Part shown: in pieces, positions 35,544 through 43,927 of the stretch
Layout of the letters: each line of letters begins with the position of its first letter
Position numbering within the stretch: position 1 is the first letter of the stretch
From: Tenggerimyces flavus
GTDB taxonomy: Bacteria > Actinomycetota > Actinomycetes > Propionibacteriales > Actinopolymorphaceae
DNA: 64,000 nucleotides
Direction of reading: 5' to 3'
Assembly: GCF_016907715.1 (NCBI RefSeq)
Contig: NZ_JAFBCM010000001.1
Span: 6,076,001 to 6,140,000, forward strand
The notes under the pieces: model-generated
Databases searched by the model: none
The model's input: the letters and a program-made list of their open reading frames with translations, nothing else
What the model was told of the DNA's origin: nothing
Translations under genes and position numbers: made by a program

Positions 35544-36409
35544 GCGCTGTCGTGGCGGTCGATGATCTCACCTTCACCTACCCGAAGTCGGCACAACCGG
35601 CCGTGCGAGGCATGAGCTTCGAGGTCGACGAGGGCGAGGTGTTCGGATTCCTCGGCCCGAGTGGAGCCGGGAAGTCGACGACGCAGAAGATCCTGATCGG
35701 CTTGCTCGGCGGGCACGGTGGCGACGTGTCCGTGTGGGGCAAGTCCCCGGCGGAGTGGAAGGCCGCCTACTACCAGCGGATCGGCGTCTCGTTCGAGCTG
35801 CCCAACCACTATCAGAAGCTCACCGGCCTGGAGAACCTCGAGTTCTTCGCGTCCTTGTATCCGGGCGAGAAGGAGGATCCGATGCGGCTGCTGGACCGCG
35901 TCGGGCTCGCGGAACATGCCAACCTCCGGGTGGCCAAGTACTCCAAGGGCATGCAGATGCGACTGGTGTTCATCCGGGCGCTCCTGCACAAGCCACGGTT
36001 GCTGTTCCTGGACGAGCCGACCTCTGGCATGGATCCCGCGAACGCTCGCATCGTCAAGGACATCATCCGAGAGCTGCGCGCCGAAGGACGCACCGTGTTC
36101 CTCACCACGCACGACATGACGACCGCGGACCAGCTCTGCGACCGGGTGGCGTTCGTCGTCGACGGGAAGATCGCCGCGCTCGACTCCCCCGCCGAGCACA
36201 AGGTTCGTCGAAGCCATCGGACGGTGCGCGTCGCCTATCGCACGCCAGCGTTCGACGACCTGCAGCACAAGGACTTCGCGATGGACACGCTCGCCGACGA
36301 TGACGCCTTCGCCACGCTCGTGCGCACCAGGAGTGTCGAGGCGATGCACAGCCAGGAGGCCAGTCTCGAGGACGTGTTCATCGACATCACAGGACGGACT
36401 CTGCAATGA
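35540..36409 (+). CDS. ABC-2 transporter ATP-binding protein
   Basis: 289 residues. Walker A FLGPSGAGKST (about 38-48), Q-loop GVSFELPNHYQKLT, signature YSKGMQMRLVFIRALLHKP, Walker B LLFLDEPTSGMDP and H-loop FLTTHDM are present. The start overlaps the regulator's stop and its stop overlaps the permease start (ATGA in both cases). It is the paralogue of the ATPase at 39333-40199, with which it shares the unusual FELPNHYQKLT/FELPAYYPKLT Q-loop region. Confidence 0.88.
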   Translation: MSAVVAVDDLTFTYPKSAQPAVRGMSFEVDEGEVFGFLGPSGAGKSTTQKILIGLLGGHGGDVSVWGKSPAEWKAAYYQRIGVSFELPNHYQKLTGLENLEFFASLYPGEKEDPMRLLDRVGLAEHANLRVAKYSKGMQMRLVFIRALLHKPRLLFLDEPTSGMDPANARIVKDIIRELRAEGRTVFLTTHDMTTADQLCDRVAFVVDGKIAALDSPAEHKVRRSHRTVRVAYRTPAFDDLQHKDFAMDTLADDDAFATLVRTRSVEAMHSQEASLEDVFIDITGRTLQ

Positions 36410-37173
36410 GCGCCGCAAGGCGCGCGACGACCAGCGTCGCCGGACCTTTGTGGAACGTCGTCAAGCTGGATCTGCGGCTGCAGTGGAGGTACGGGTTCTA
36501 CTACGCTGCCGGATTCTCCCTTGTGCTGTGGGAGGTTGTCGTCCTGCTCATCCCCGAGGGCATCCGGCAGGTGGCGATGCCATACGTCATCTTCGGCGAC
36601 TCCGTCATCATCGGGTTCTTCTTCATCGCCGGCGCGGTGTTCTTCGAGAAGGGTGAACGCACCCTGTTCGCGCTGCTGTCCACGCCAGTGCGGTTCCGGC
36701 ATTACCTTGCCGGCAAGCTCGCCACCCTCAGCCTGCTCAGCCTGGTCGCAGCCGTCGTACTCGCACCGCACGCGCTCACCAGTCCCGGCGATGGCCTGGC
36801 CACCATAGCGGTGAAGTCGGTGACATTGGTCGTCGCCGTACTCCTGTGTACGTTGCTGTTCCTGCTGTGCGGCATGATCACAGCCGCGCCGTTCCCTTCG
36901 ATGACCGACTGGATGATCCCGTCCACGATGGTGATCGCGGCCCTGAACGTTCCGCTGCTGTCGTACAGCGGTCTGATCGACCATCCCGCGTTCTACCTGC
37001 TCCCGACGCAGGGAAGCCTGCTGCTGCTCGGATCGGTGTTCGACCAGGTCTCCCTCTCGGGATGGCAGGTCGCGTACGCCGTGAGCTGTCCACTGGTGTG
37101 GATCGCCGGGCTCGTCGTGCTCGCCCGCCGGGTGTTCGACCGGTACATCGTGGCCAAGGAGGGCAGCGCATGA
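36406..37173 (+). CDS. ABC-2 transporter permease 1
   Basis: 255 residues with about six membrane helices. Landmarks: VVVLLIPEGIRQVAMPYVIF, ALLSTPVRFRHYLAGKLATL and SMTDWMIPSTMVIAALNVPL. These correspond to the N-terminal half of the 473-residue permease on the opposite strand (SVVLVLIPVDAARAATPYVL, LLATPVRRGEYVATRLATL). It is translationally coupled to the ATPase upstream and to permease 2 downstream. Confidence 0.85.
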   Translation: MSAARRATTSVAGPLWNVVKLDLRLQWRYGFYYAAGFSLVLWEVVVLLIPEGIRQVAMPYVIFGDSVIIGFFFIAGAVFFEKGERTLFALLSTPVRFRHYLAGKLATLSLLSLVAAVVLAPHALTSPGDGLATIAVKSVTLVVAVLLCTLLFLLCGMITAAPFPSMTDWMIPSTMVIAALNVPLLSYSGLIDHPAFYLLPTQGSLLLLGSVFDQVSLSGWQVAYAVSCPLVWIAGLVVLARRVFDRYIVAKEGSA

Positions 37174-37910
37174 GCGTCATGAACGCGATCGCCGGCTTCG
37201 GGCGCAACGACCTGCGGAGCGTACGCCGCGACTCGATCATGATCGGCGTCGCGCTCGGACCGTTCCTGTACGCGGCGGCGATGTGGTTCCTCCCACCCCT
37301 GACGACCTTCCTGGACCGCCAGTACGCCTTCGACCTGACGCCGTACCACATCCTGATCGTGAGCGGCTTCGTCGTCATCGGCCCCGTCGCCGTGCTCGGC
37401 GCGCTGTGCGGGCTCATGCTGCTCGACGACAAAGACCAACACACCCTCGCGGCACTTCGGGTCGCGCCGATCCCGCCGCTCACCTACCCGCTGTACCGAG
37501 CCGCGATGATCACCGCCGTCACCACCGTGTCGATCACCGCCGCGCTCGCCTTGACCCGACTCCTCCCCGCGGAGCTCGTCCTCGCGTCGATACCGATCGC
37601 GTTCGTCTGCGGACTCGGCGCCGCGGTCGTCGGCCTGCTCATGCCCGCCGTCGCGAACAACAAGGTCGAAGGCCTCGCCGTCATGCGCGCGACCGGCATC
37701 GCACTCTTCGGACTGCCGCTCGTCCCATGGTGGCTCGACTCCCCCGCGCAACTCCTCTTCGGCCTGCTCCCCACCTACTGGCCGGCCAAGGCGTTCTGGC
37801 TCGCTGCCGACCACCAGACGTACTGGCCGTACATCGTCGGCGGCATCGCCTACTGCGGTCTCGTCGGCTACCTGCTCCTGCGCCGGCTCGCCCGAACCGC
37901 GGAGAGATGA
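37170..37910 (+). CDS. ABC-2 transporter permease 2
   Basis: 246 residues, six or so helices. FGRNDLRSVRRDSIMIGVAL, AVLGALCGLMLLDDKDQHTL and ALRVAPIPPLTYPLYRAAMI correspond to the C-terminal half of the fused permease (PRADLRNVRRETMLVALVLS, AIVVLDDIEDGVLGIVRTSP). The ATG overlaps the stop of permease 1. The operon ends 4 nt before the converging fused permease stop. Confidence 0.85.
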   Translation: MSVMNAIAGFGRNDLRSVRRDSIMIGVALGPFLYAAAMWFLPPLTTFLDRQYAFDLTPYHILIVSGFVVIGPVAVLGALCGLMLLDDKDQHTLAALRVAPIPPLTYPLYRAAMITAVTTVSITAALALTRLLPAELVLASIPIAFVCGLGAAVVGLLMPAVANNKVEGLAVMRATGIALFGLPLVPWWLDSPAQLLFGLLPTYWPAKAFWLAADHQTYWPYIVGGIAYCGLVGYLLLRRLARTAER

Positions 37911-37914
37911 ACCG

Positions 37915-39336
37915 TCAAGCCAGGCGGTGCAGGACTCGGCGGATGAGGAAGACTCCCCAGAGTGCGGCGCAGCCGAGGCCGGCGCCGAGCGTCAGGGGCG
38001 TGGGTCCGTCCCATGCCCGCACGACCCAGTAGGTCGGAAGCGGGGCGAGCAGGTACCCAACGGGACCGGTGAGCCACCACGCGGCAATCGGAAGGTACGT
38101 GGGGAATCCGAGCGCCTTCGTCGCCGCCACGCCCTGCACCCGGCCAGCCGCGAGCGCGAGCGTCGCGAGCAAGAACAACGGCGCGATCGGAAGAGCGAGC
38201 AGCGCGGACGCCCACGCCGTCGTGGGCACGACACCGGACAGCGGCCCCGCCGCAGCGAGGCCGACCCCGGCCGCGGCGGTCACGGTGGCGAGCCGGTAGG
38301 CCAGATAGCGCCGCAGTCCGAGTGGCGACGTGCGCACGATGCCGAGCACACCGTCCTCGATATCGTCCAGGACGACGATCGCGGCGGTCATGCCGAAGCT
38401 CATCGGCACGTGCACGAGTACCGCACCCAGCGCGATCACCGGGCGGTGCGCCGCGAGCTCCAGCCCGTGCGCGGTGAACAGCCAGGACTCGAACGGTGGC
38501 AGCCCGAACCGCAGTGCGAGACCGAGCGCCAAGGGACTGAGGACGAGGGCGACCAGCATGGTTTCCCTGCGTACGTTGCGCAGGTCCGCGCGCGGGAACA
38601 CCAACCAGCGCGGGCGAATCGGCAGCGGGCGCATCCGTACTGCCCGCCACGTTCGCGGTCCGGCGGCCTCGCGGCGGATCGAGCGAACGGCCAATGCTGC
38701 CGCGGCGAGCGCCCACAGGGCGAGGTAGCCGAGCAGGACACCGGCGGGATACTGCGCCTCGCCCCGCAGCAGGGCGAGCGCACCGGTCGTTGGTAGCACG
38801 TACCAGACCGGCCCGCCCACCAGGCCGATCGCGACCGCCGGCGGAACCCCGAGCAACGGCACGAGCGGCAACGGAACGGCGAGTAGGAACCCTACGAACG
38901 AGCTGGATCGGTGCGCGATCCCCGCACCGATCCCCAGCAGGACAAGCCCGGAGAGCACCGCCGCCGGGAGCGCTGTGGCCATCCGATCGCCGAGCCGTCC
39001 GGCCAGCAGCACCAGCACAACCCCGCCGGCCGTGAGAACTCCGAGGGTAGCCAGCCGAGTCGCGACGTACTCTCCCCGGCGTACCGGCGTCGCCAGCAGC
39101 GCCGCCGTCGCTCCGGTCGCACGCTGCCGGAGCTCCAGCGCACCCACCACGGTGACCGCGACCGCCGTGGTCTCGAAGAACAGGACGTACGGCGTCGCGG
39201 CCCGCGCCGCGTCGACGGGGATCAGAACCAGCACCACAGACCACACGGCGGCCAGACCGAGCAGGATTACAGGGACGGCGTCGCGGCTCTCGGCCCGCCA
39301 CTCCAACGCGAGCATCGCCTTCAGACGTTGGATCAT
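37915..39336 (-). CDS. Fused ABC-2 permease (two permease halves in one ORF)
   Basis: 473 residues with about 12 helices. The N half (to about 235) aligns in order with permease 1 and the C half with permease 2 of the neighbouring operon, as listed there, so this looks like a natural fusion, or conversely the neighbour is a split. A charged linker (RSIRREAAGPRTWRAVRMRP) joins the halves. The ATG overlaps the stop of the ATPase by 4 nt. It probably works as a full transporter with one ATPase partner. Confidence 0.85.
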   Translation of the reverse strand: MIQRLKAMLALEWRAESRDAVPVILLGLAAVWSVVLVLIPVDAARAATPYVLFFETTAVAVTVVGALELRQRATGATAALLATPVRRGEYVATRLATLGVLTAGGVVLVLLAGRLGDRMATALPAAVLSGLVLLGIGAGIAHRSSSFVGFLLAVPLPLVPLLGVPPAVAIGLVGGPVWYVLPTTGALALLRGEAQYPAGVLLGYLALWALAAAALAVRSIRREAAGPRTWRAVRMRPLPIRPRWLVFPRADLRNVRRETMLVALVLSPLALGLALRFGLPPFESWLFTAHGLELAAHRPVIALGAVLVHVPMSFGMTAAIVVLDDIEDGVLGIVRTSPLGLRRYLAYRLATVTAAAGVGLAAAGPLSGVVPTTAWASALLALPIAPLFLLATLALAAGRVQGVAATKALGFPTYLPIAAWWLTGPVGYLLAPLPTYWVVRAWDGPTPLTLGAGLGCAALWGVFLIRRVLHRLA

Positions 39337-40199
39337 CGGACCGCGCGGCCGGAGCCGGCGACCGCGACGAACACCTCCGCCAACGCCGCCTCGCGCGTGT
39401 GCACGGTCTGCACGACACCGCTGGCCAACAGGCGCACCAGTTCGGGCGCGTCGGTGGCCGGGAACTCCGCGGTGCGCGTCCGGCCGTCCTCGGCGTACTC
39501 CACGACGACCGAGCCGCGGCCGTAAGCCAGCCGCAGGTTGCGCGGGGAGTCGACGGCAACGATCAGACCGTCGTCCATGAACGCGACCCGGTCACAGAGC
39601 TGCTCGACCGTTGGCATGTCGTGGGTGGTGAGGAACACCGTGCGGCCGGCGTCGGCCTGGGCCCGGATCACTGCGCGCACGTCAGCTGCGTGCGCAGGGT
39701 CCAGCCCCGACGTCGGCTCGTCCAGGAACAGCAGCTCTGGACGATGAAGCAACGCGCGCGCGAGGTTCAGCCGCATCTTCATGCCCTTGGAGAAGTGGGC
39801 GACCCGCTCGTCCGCGACGTCGGCGAGACCGACGATCGCCAACGCGTCCTCGGGTGAGTCCACGGGGCCGACGTACAACGCACCGAAGGCGGCGAGGTTC
39901 TCCCGGGCGGTGAGCTTCGGGTAGTACGCGGGAAGCTCGAAGCCGACACCGATCCGCTCGTAAAGCTCCCGGCCCCAGTCGCGCACCGGCTGGCCCAACA
40001 CCTCGACGCTCCCGGCGAAGTCGCGGCGCTGGCCGGTCAGGACGTGCAGCGCGGTCGACTTGCCCGCACCGTTCGGACCAAGCAGGCCGAAGATCTCGCC
40101 ACGGGTGACGGTGAGGTCGATCCCGGCGACGGCGTCGTGACTCGCTCCGGCATAGCGCACCCGGAGGTCAGCGACGTCGATTGCGTTGACGGCAGTCAT
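39333..40199 (-). CDS. ABC-2 transporter ATP-binding protein, TetR-linked
   Basis: 288 residues from ATG 40199 (MTAVNAIDVADLRVRYAGAS). Walker A LLGPNGAGKST, Q-loop GVGFELPAYYPKLT, signature FSKGMKMRLNLARALLHRP, Walker B LLFLDEPTSGLDP and H-loop FLTTHDM are all intact. An ATG with poor sequence further upstream is rejected. The ATG lies 9 nt downstream of the palindrome 40208-40221, and the TetR gene is divergent, so repression by TetR is likely. Confidence 0.9.
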   Translation of the reverse strand: MTAVNAIDVADLRVRYAGASHDAVAGIDLTVTRGEIFGLLGPNGAGKSTALHVLTGQRRDFAGSVEVLGQPVRDWGRELYERIGVGFELPAYYPKLTARENLAAFGALYVGPVDSPEDALAIVGLADVADERVAHFSKGMKMRLNLARALLHRPELLFLDEPTSGLDPAHAADVRAVIRAQADAGRTVFLTTHDMPTVEQLCDRVAFMDDGLIVAVDSPRNLRLAYGRGSVVVEYAEDGRTRTAEFPATDAPELVRLLASGVVQTVHTREAALAEVFVAVAGSGRAVR

Positions 40200-40207
40200 C
40201 GTAATTC

Positions 40208-40221
40208 TGCAGTGTACTGCA
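40208..40221. promoter_or_regulatory. TetR operator candidate, perfect palindrome
   Basis: TGCAGTGTACTGCA has 6-bp arms around a 2-bp centre. On the minus strand it contains TACACT, a possible -10 of the ABC ATPase gene, 11 nt before the start. It sits between the divergent TetR and ABC genes, so one site could control both. Confidence 0.6.
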
Positions 40222-40239
40222 ATTTTGCATCCAACTGTA

Positions 40240-40245
40240 TAGAAT
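40240..40245 (+). promoter_or_regulatory. -10 element, leaderless promoter of the TetR gene
   Basis: TAGAAT ends 6 nt before the ATG at 40252, with the same hexamer and spacing as for the DUF222 gene. Confidence 0.45.
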
Positions 40246-40251
40246 GCCGCC

Positions 40252-40875
40252 ATGACAGGCGGAGACGACGAGACGCTTGGGCTACGGGAGCGCAAGAAAC
40301 GCCGTACCCGCGAGGCCCTGACCGATGCCGCCCTCGCACTGTTCGCCGAGCGCGGGTACGAACGAACCACCGTTGCCGACATCGCGGCCGCCGCCGACAT
40401 CGCACCGCGGACCTTCTTCAGCTACTTCCCCAACAAGGAAGCCGTGCTCTTCGCCGGCACCGACCAACGGCTCGAGCTGATCGCGGCGGCGTTCGCGGAC
40501 CTGCCGGACGGACTCGAGCCAGTCAACGCCATACGCCGCATCGTCGACCGGATCGCGGACATGGCCGACCTCGCCGGACCCCAACGCCTACAGCGAGTCG
40601 GCGCCCTGTTGTCCGACACCGGGCTCCAAGCGATGGCTCTACAACGCCTGTTCACAGCCGAACGCTTGATCGCTGAGCAACTGCGCACGACCTACCCCGA
40701 CCGGTACGACGACGCCATCGCCCGCACCCTCTCCGGCGCTCTCGTCGGGGCCTTGGTCGCCACGGTGTTGCACTGCGCGGAGCGCGGCTACTCGGCGGAG
40801 CGAACGCGCACCGAACTCCATCGTGCACTCGATCTCCTCGGGCCCGGCTTGAACCGCCCAGCGCAACGTCGCTGA
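40252..40875 (+). CDS. TetR/AcrR family transcriptional regulator
   Basis: 207 residues. The N-terminal helix-turn-helix reads KKRRTREALTDAALALFAER, then GYERTTVADIAAAADIAPRT and FFSYFPNKEAVLF, as in the family. The C-terminal domain is helical and ligand-binding, with no known ligand. It is divergent from an ABC exporter operon, so it probably represses that exporter and itself through the palindrome at 40208-40221. Confidence 0.9.
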   Translation: MTGGDDETLGLRERKKRRTREALTDAALALFAERGYERTTVADIAAAADIAPRTFFSYFPNKEAVLFAGTDQRLELIAAAFADLPDGLEPVNAIRRIVDRIADMADLAGPQRLQRVGALLSDTGLQAMALQRLFTAERLIAEQLRTTYPDRYDDAIARTLSGALVGALVATVLHCAERGYSAERTRTELHRALDLLGPGLNRPAQRR

Positions 40876-40958
40876 AATGCGCTGAGGAGCACGGAGTCCT
40901 GGCGGGGCATTGGTCCCGTCGCGCTGCGCTCGTCCTGAGCGGGGCTATCCTGCGGGCT

Positions 40959-41342
40959 GTGAGTACGTCGGAACAGGACGAACGCGAGTACGTCGCGAAG
41001 GTGCGGTCGGCGCCGGTCGAAGGGCTGGTGTCGGAGCTGCTCTTCCAGCTGCTCAGCGCGGCCCAGATCAAGCTCGGCCGGCGGGACGCGCGGCTGCTGA
41101 TCGACCTCGCGGGGGTCGTGACCGATCACGCGCGTGGGCACGTGCCGGCCGATTTCGCCAAGCAGGTCGACGAATCGCTCGGTCAGCTTCGCCTCGCGCA
41201 GGTGTCGGCCGAACGCGAGGTCGCGCAGCGGGCGGAACCGGAGCCGAACGACTTGGCCTCCGTTCCTACGCCTCCGTCCCCCGCGCCCGCGTCGGCGCCG
41301 GCTCCGGCTCCCGCCTCGAAGCTCTGGGTGCCCGGGCGCTAG
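40959..41342 (+). CDS. DUF1844-like small protein
   Basis: 127 residues. LVSELLFQLLSAAQIKLGRR, LLIDLAGVVTDHARGHVPAD and SLGQLRLAQVSAEREV follow the DUF1844 pattern, although the match is not strong. The C-terminal 40 residues are Pro/Ala-rich and disordered. The GTG start is supported by TATCCT 7 nt upstream, a leaderless -10. Function unknown. Confidence 0.55.
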   Translation: MSTSEQDEREYVAKVRSAPVEGLVSELLFQLLSAAQIKLGRRDARLLIDLAGVVTDHARGHVPADFAKQVDESLGQLRLAQVSAEREVAQRAEPEPNDLASVPTPPSPAPASAPAPAPASKLWVPGR

Positions 41343-41371
41343 TCGGCGCTTCGCCGTGCTTTGAGAAGGAG

Positions 41372-41464
41372 CAAACCCGCAGTGGACCTGCCGGCATCGC
41401 CAGGCCGTTTTGGGATGTTCACCGCGCTCCTGGTCTGGCGCGGCCTCTGAGGGAGTCTTCTTTG
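41372..41464. repeat. Dispersed repeat B, copy 1
   Basis: About 93 nt from AAACCCGC to TCTTTG, with a 28-nt core at 41413-41440 (starts GGATGTTCACC, ends GGTCTGGCG) that is identical to the complement of 57930-57957. It lies in the gap between two small genes. Confidence 0.7.
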
Positions 41465-41466
41465 GG

Positions 41467-41472
41467 TAGCGT
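41467..41472 (+). promoter_or_regulatory. -10 element of a probable leaderless promoter
   Basis: TAGCGT lies 6 nt before the GTG at 41479. It directly abuts the end of dispersed repeat B, so the repeat may influence the promoter. Confidence 0.4.
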
Positions 41473-41478
41473 GACGGC

Positions 41479-41994
41479 GTGCGTCGCCATCGGGATCTGC
41501 CCAAGGACATCAAGGACACGCTGCCGCTCGAGCGGGGTGAACGGGTGCTCGCCGCCGCTCCGGACGCGAGCGCGCGGTGGTGTGCGGGTACCGACCGGGC
41601 GCTCTACCTGCCGGGCGACGACGGCGCGGTCGTCCGGATCCCGTGGCAGCAGATCGAGCACGCCGAGTGGGACCAGGACGCCGACATCCTCCGCGTGACC
41701 GAGTCGGCGCCGTTCGGCGAGCAGCTGCCGTTGCGGGTCGTACGCCTCGAGGAGCCGCCCACGCGCCTGCTCAGCCTGATCCGCGAGCGCGTCACGGCGA
41801 GCGTCGTAGTGTCCCAGCACGTACCCCTGCGCGGTCCTCTCGGCGTCCGCGTGGTCGCGCGCCGGCGGCCGGGCAGCGACGAGCCGATGGTCTGGTCGGT
41901 GGCGTTCGACGAGGGCCTCGACCCGGACGTACCGGGCGTGCTCGACGCCGCCGAAGGAGCGCTCGCGGAGGTCCGCGGCCAGGTGGAGCCGTGA
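41479..41994 (+). CDS. Conserved hypothetical protein, 171 aa
   Basis: Soluble. MRRHRDLPKDIKDTLPLERG and WCAGTDRALYLPGDDGAVVR, followed by IPWQQIEHAEWDQDADILRV, suggest a PH-like beta sheet fold seen in small actinobacterial proteins. No enzyme motif was recognised. The stop overlaps the start of the lipoprotein gene by 4 nt (GTGA), so the two are coupled. Confidence 0.65.
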   Translation: MRRHRDLPKDIKDTLPLERGERVLAAAPDASARWCAGTDRALYLPGDDGAVVRIPWQQIEHAEWDQDADILRVTESAPFGEQLPLRVVRLEEPPTRLLSLIRERVTASVVVSQHVPLRGPLGVRVVARRRPGSDEPMVWSVAFDEGLDPDVPGVLDAAEGALAEVRGQVEP

Positions 41995-43556
41995 GGCGAC
42001 TGGCCGGTGCCCTGTGCGCCGTCGCCCTGCTCGCGGGCTGCATGCCGGAGGCGTCGCGGTCGACCTCGGCTCCGGAGCCGTCGGAGCCGCCCGCTTCTCG
42101 CTCTGCCGAGCCGGTACCGCCGACGAACGAGCCTCAGCCTGAGCCAGGGGAGAGCCCGCAACAGCAGGACGAGAACGGCTGCCCCACGGGCGGCGGCGGG
42201 TCGCTCAGCACGCTGGTCTCGTACCTCGACGCCGCGCCGAGTCCGGCGTGGAAGGACCGTCCGGTCGTGCGGCTCTGCTTCGACGTACCCGCGGACCGCC
42301 GCGTGGTGACGGGGCACGAGACGGTGTCGTTCAAGCCGGACCGGCAGACATGTGAGCTCGTGTTCCGTGCATGGCCGAACAAGCCGGACTCCGCGGTCAA
42401 CGGGACGAAGCTCGAGGTCAAGACGGTCGTCGTGGCCGGCGAGCCGGTGACCCCGCGAGTCGAAGCGGCGGGGGCGCCGAAGGGGGTGCCCGGAACGCTG
42501 ATCCGGGTGCCGTTGGCGAGCTGCCTGAAGGCCGGGCAGCCGTTGACGGCGGATCTGGACTTCACGCTCACGTTGGGGCCGGACGGGGACGAGCGGGCGA
42601 GCTACTCGTCGGAGGACAAGACGGCGTGGCTGGCGACCGCTTTCCCCTTGCTGGCTTGGGAACGTGACCGGGGTTGGGCGACCGAGCCAGCGGTGAACCT
42701 GTTCGGTGAGATGACGACGAGCGAGGAGTTCGACCTCGAGTCGTTGCTGGTGATCGCGCCGTCGAGCGACGAGGTGCTGGGCACGGGCCGTTCGGAGGGG
42801 GCGGTGGCAGGTCCGCGGGCTGGCACGACGGCGCACAGCTTCTCCGCGGACGCCGTACGCGACGTGGCGGTGACGGTGGGGGAGCTGACCGTCGTCGAGC
42901 GTGAGGTCGGCGACCTGACGGTGCACGTGGGAGCGCCGGCGGCTGGGTCCGAGGTGTCGCCGGACGTCTGGGCGGACGAGACGGTGGCGACGATCCGTTC
43001 GCTGGTGTCGGAGCTGGGCGACTTCCCGTACGACGACCTGTGGGTGACGATCGCGCCGGACGTGTCGAGCGGGATCGAGCTGGCGGGGGCGATCCAGTTC
43101 GGCGACATCGACCCGCGCGAGTACAAGGCGCTGGTGCCGCACGAGGTGGCGCACATGTGGTTCTACGGGCTGGTGGGGAACGACCAGGCGCGGGATCCGT
43201 GGCTGGACGAGGCGTTCGCGGAGTATGCGGAGACGCTCGTGAACGGCCAGGAGTCCTCGGCGTCGTCGTTCGTGGCCCCGTCGGCGGTGCGGAACCAGGT
43301 GGGGCGGCCGATGGCCTGGTACGCGGCCCAGCCGGACTCGGCCGACTTGTACGCGGCGGGGGTGTACCGCCAGGGCGGGGCGATGCTGCACAAGGCACGC
43401 GCGGCGGCGGGGCCGGAGGTGTTCGACCGGCTGCTGCGGGAGTACATCGAGACGTACGCCCACACCATCGCCACGCCCACCTCGGTGGCCCGGGCCTTCG
43501 CCTCCGCCCCGGCCGCCCTGGCCGTGATGCGCGAGTACGGCGCCCTCCCACGCTGA
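41991..43556 (+). CDS. M1-family-like metallopeptidase lipoprotein
   Basis: 521 residues. A lipoprotein signal peptide is present with lipobox LAGC (Cys17), then a Pro/Glu-rich linker and a beta-sandwich N domain. The zinc site is HEVAHMW (HExxH) with the third ligand Glu 19 residues further in WLDEAFAEY. The GAMEN substrate loop is altered to LAGAIQFGD, as in other bacterial M1-like lipoproteins, so aminopeptidase activity is not certain. The GTG start overlaps the upstream stop. It should be anchored to the outer face of the membrane. Confidence 0.87.
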   Translation: MRRLAGALCAVALLAGCMPEASRSTSAPEPSEPPASRSAEPVPPTNEPQPEPGESPQQQDENGCPTGGGGSLSTLVSYLDAAPSPAWKDRPVVRLCFDVPADRRVVTGHETVSFKPDRQTCELVFRAWPNKPDSAVNGTKLEVKTVVVAGEPVTPRVEAAGAPKGVPGTLIRVPLASCLKAGQPLTADLDFTLTLGPDGDERASYSSEDKTAWLATAFPLLAWERDRGWATEPAVNLFGEMTTSEEFDLESLLVIAPSSDEVLGTGRSEGAVAGPRAGTTAHSFSADAVRDVAVTVGELTVVEREVGDLTVHVGAPAAGSEVSPDVWADETVATIRSLVSELGDFPYDDLWVTIAPDVSSGIELAGAIQFGDIDPREYKALVPHEVAHMWFYGLVGNDQARDPWLDEAFAEYAETLVNGQESSASSFVAPSAVRNQVGRPMAWYAAQPDSADLYAAGVYRQGGAMLHKARAAAGPEVFDRLLREYIETYAHTIATPTSVARAFASAPAALAVMREYGALPR

Positions 43557-43629
43557 GCGCCAACCCGTTCGTCTCGACGTCGGCCCGGCTGCTAGTCTTT
43601 CCTGCGTTGTCCGGCATGCCCGGGCATGG

Positions 43630-43702
43630 TCCCGCGTAGCTCAATTGGCAGAGCGTTCGGCTGTTAACCGATAGGTTGCTGGTTCGAGTCCAGCCGCGGG
43701 AG
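43630..43702 (+). tRNA. tRNA-Asn (anticodon GTT)
   Basis: 73 nt without CCA. The acceptor pairs TCCCGCG with CGCGGGA, the anticodon loop is CTGTTAA, and the T arm contains GGTTCGAGTCC. All stems are intact. CCA is not encoded. Confidence 0.95.
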
Positions 43703-43714
43703 CACCCCACCTGA

Positions 43715-43734
43715 CCAGGCCTCCTGAGGCCTGG
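43715..43734 (+). terminator. Hairpin after tRNA-Asn
   Basis: CCAGGCCT and AGGCCTGG form an 8-bp stem around a CCTG loop, 13 nt after the tRNA. Confidence 0.5.
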
Positions 43735-43778
43735 CACCCCTCCGCCCGCCGCTAAGCTCGGTCCGTCGCGCAGCACAA

Positions 43779-43852
43779 GGGGCGGTAGCTCAGCTGGTTA
43801 GAGCAGGGGACTCATAATCCCTGGGTCGCGGGTTCGAGTCCCGCCCGCCCTA
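43779..43852 (+). tRNA. tRNA-Met (anticodon CAT, elongator type)
   Basis: 74 nt. The acceptor GGGGCGG pairs with CCGCCCT with a G:U at the first position, the anticodon loop is CTCATAA, and the T arm is GGTTCGAGTCCC. The first base pair and the loop sequence favour the elongator over the initiator type. An Ile-CAU (lysidine) tRNA was considered less likely. Confidence 0.9.
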
Positions 43853-43927
43853 CCCGCGAACCTGCAGTTCAGTGCCTTGCCCGTGCCGTCGTCCGACTGC
43901 CCGCCGTGTTCGGCTTCGTGGATCGGC

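Noticed and set aside
41604-43463. 619-codon open frame on the minus strand
   Set aside because: Antisense to the M1-like peptidase gene; Arg-rich with no domain.
43779-43852. tRNA-Ile with a CAT anticodon
   Set aside because: The loop and acceptor look more like elongator tRNA-Met of actinomycetes; confirmation would need tRNAscan and TilS identity elements.
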